The notes under the pieces were generated by a model. That model was not told the DNA's origin, did not search any database, and saw only the letters and a list, made by a program, of their open reading frames with translations. From the NCBI GenBank assembly GCA_937974195.1, contig CALJIC010000216.1, forward strand, positions 13,986-77,985: 64,000 nt of DNA. The letters are read 5' to 3'. Below, piece by piece: positions 63,834-64,000 of this stretch. The position numbers were made by a program, and so were the translations under genes. Within the stretch, counting starts at the first letter, position 1. The number at the start of each line of letters is the position of its first letter. Source of the stretch: an uncultured Roseiflexaceae bacterium (GTDB taxonomy: Bacteria; Chloroflexota; Chloroflexia; Chloroflexales; Roseiflexaceae).

Positions 63834-63860
63834 GGCCGGGTGGAGCATGCTCACCCGGCC
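63834..63860. promoter_or_regulatory. Leader hairpin of the metallophosphoesterase gene
   Basis: GGCCGGGTG-GAGCA pairs with TGCTC-ACCCGGCC, a 13-bp stem with one extra G. It lies in the predicted leader, 37 bp before the start codon. Confidence 0.5.
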
Positions 63861-63903
63861 TCGTCGTCGAGTACTTGCACATAGTGTACCTGAAAATAAT
63901 AGG

Positions 63904-63928
63904 ATTGTACGCGCTGTGACCACAGCGC
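63904..63928 (-). promoter_or_regulatory. -10 element next to an 18-bp palindrome
   Basis: On the minus strand TACAAT (complement of 63904-63909) follows the palindrome GCGCTGTG-AC-CACAGCGC (63911-63928), which occupies the spacer and -35 region. This is a typical place for a repressor or activator of the metallophosphoesterase gene. The remaining 63929-64000 holds nothing I can recognise. Confidence 0.5.
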
Positions 63929-64000
63929 GCTTGAGGGCAAGAGGAGTCATGCCTCAGCACACCAGCCGCACGTCTTAACCGCATTGTCCGTTGCATTCCA

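Overview
The window is about 64 kb of high-GC bacterial chromosome with nearly continuous coding and no tRNA, rRNA, CRISPR array or transposase gene that I can find. The most likely source is a member of the Chloroflexota. The reasons are: a bacterial RIO-type kinase; two large GT-C membrane proteins of the TIGR03663/Agl23-like kind, one carrying an NHL propeller; paired single-pass proteins with short N-terminal helical repeats and DUF4352-like outer domains; an hrcA-grpE-dnaK-dnaJ order under a CIRCE element; and a Tat-exported 5'-nucleotidase with an LPxTG-like tail, which fits a single-membrane envelope. This is an inference from gene families; no 16S gene is present.

Layout. 0-8 kb: start of an off-window gene, an M20 amidohydrolase, a surface 5'-nucleotidase, an RsbR-like membrane STAS sensor, then a ThuA/oxidoreductase pair. 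7.9-14.7 kb (minus strand): the heat-shock cluster hrcA-grpE-dnaK-dnaJ, continuing into rlmB and an HD hydrolase. 14.8-19.6 kb (plus): a small membrane protein, a HipA-like kinase/DUF3037 pair, and a three-gene partner-switching module (membrane protein, SpoIIE-type phosphatase fused to an RsbW-like kinase, STAS antagonist). 19.7-31.2 kb: iolC, a BTAD-AAA-TPR regulator, a membrane cupredoxin, a DUF1786 protein, a GT87-like membrane protein, a fumarylacetoacetase-family enzyme and cystathionine beta-synthase. 31.5-34.2 kb: two membrane-anchored DUF4352-like proteins. 34.2-41.4 kb: a MacAB-type efflux operon divergent from a two-component system, with a 7-4-7 direct repeat at the operon's -35 position. 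41.5-44.9 kb: two alpha/beta hydrolases, an ACT protein and a solitary DNA methyltransferase. 45-51.2 kb: a 1541-residue membrane protein of unknown function, a short structured transcription unit with a 40-codon ORF, and a RIO kinase. 51.3-54.2 kb: purB and an RNA m5U methyltransferase lacking its Fe-S cysteines. 54.3-64 kb (minus): the two GT-C proteins, a Crp/Fnr regulator, a histidine phosphatase, a DUF3054 protein and a metallophosphoesterase.

The intergenic DNA is unusually structured. Several spacers are foldbacks whose two arms are inverted arrays of a short tandem unit (7 nt at four loci, 9 nt at another). The unit differs between loci but matches between the two arms of one locus. 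A second class consists of perfect or near-perfect GC-rich palindromes, some bounded by a GACTTACGCGG-type terminal repeat as in a MITE. A recurring extended -10 promoter, TGTGGTATGAT, precedes three unrelated genes. The most promising undescribed items are the structured unit at 49.7-49.95 kb, the foldback family, and the predicted response-regulator box at 38.77 kb.
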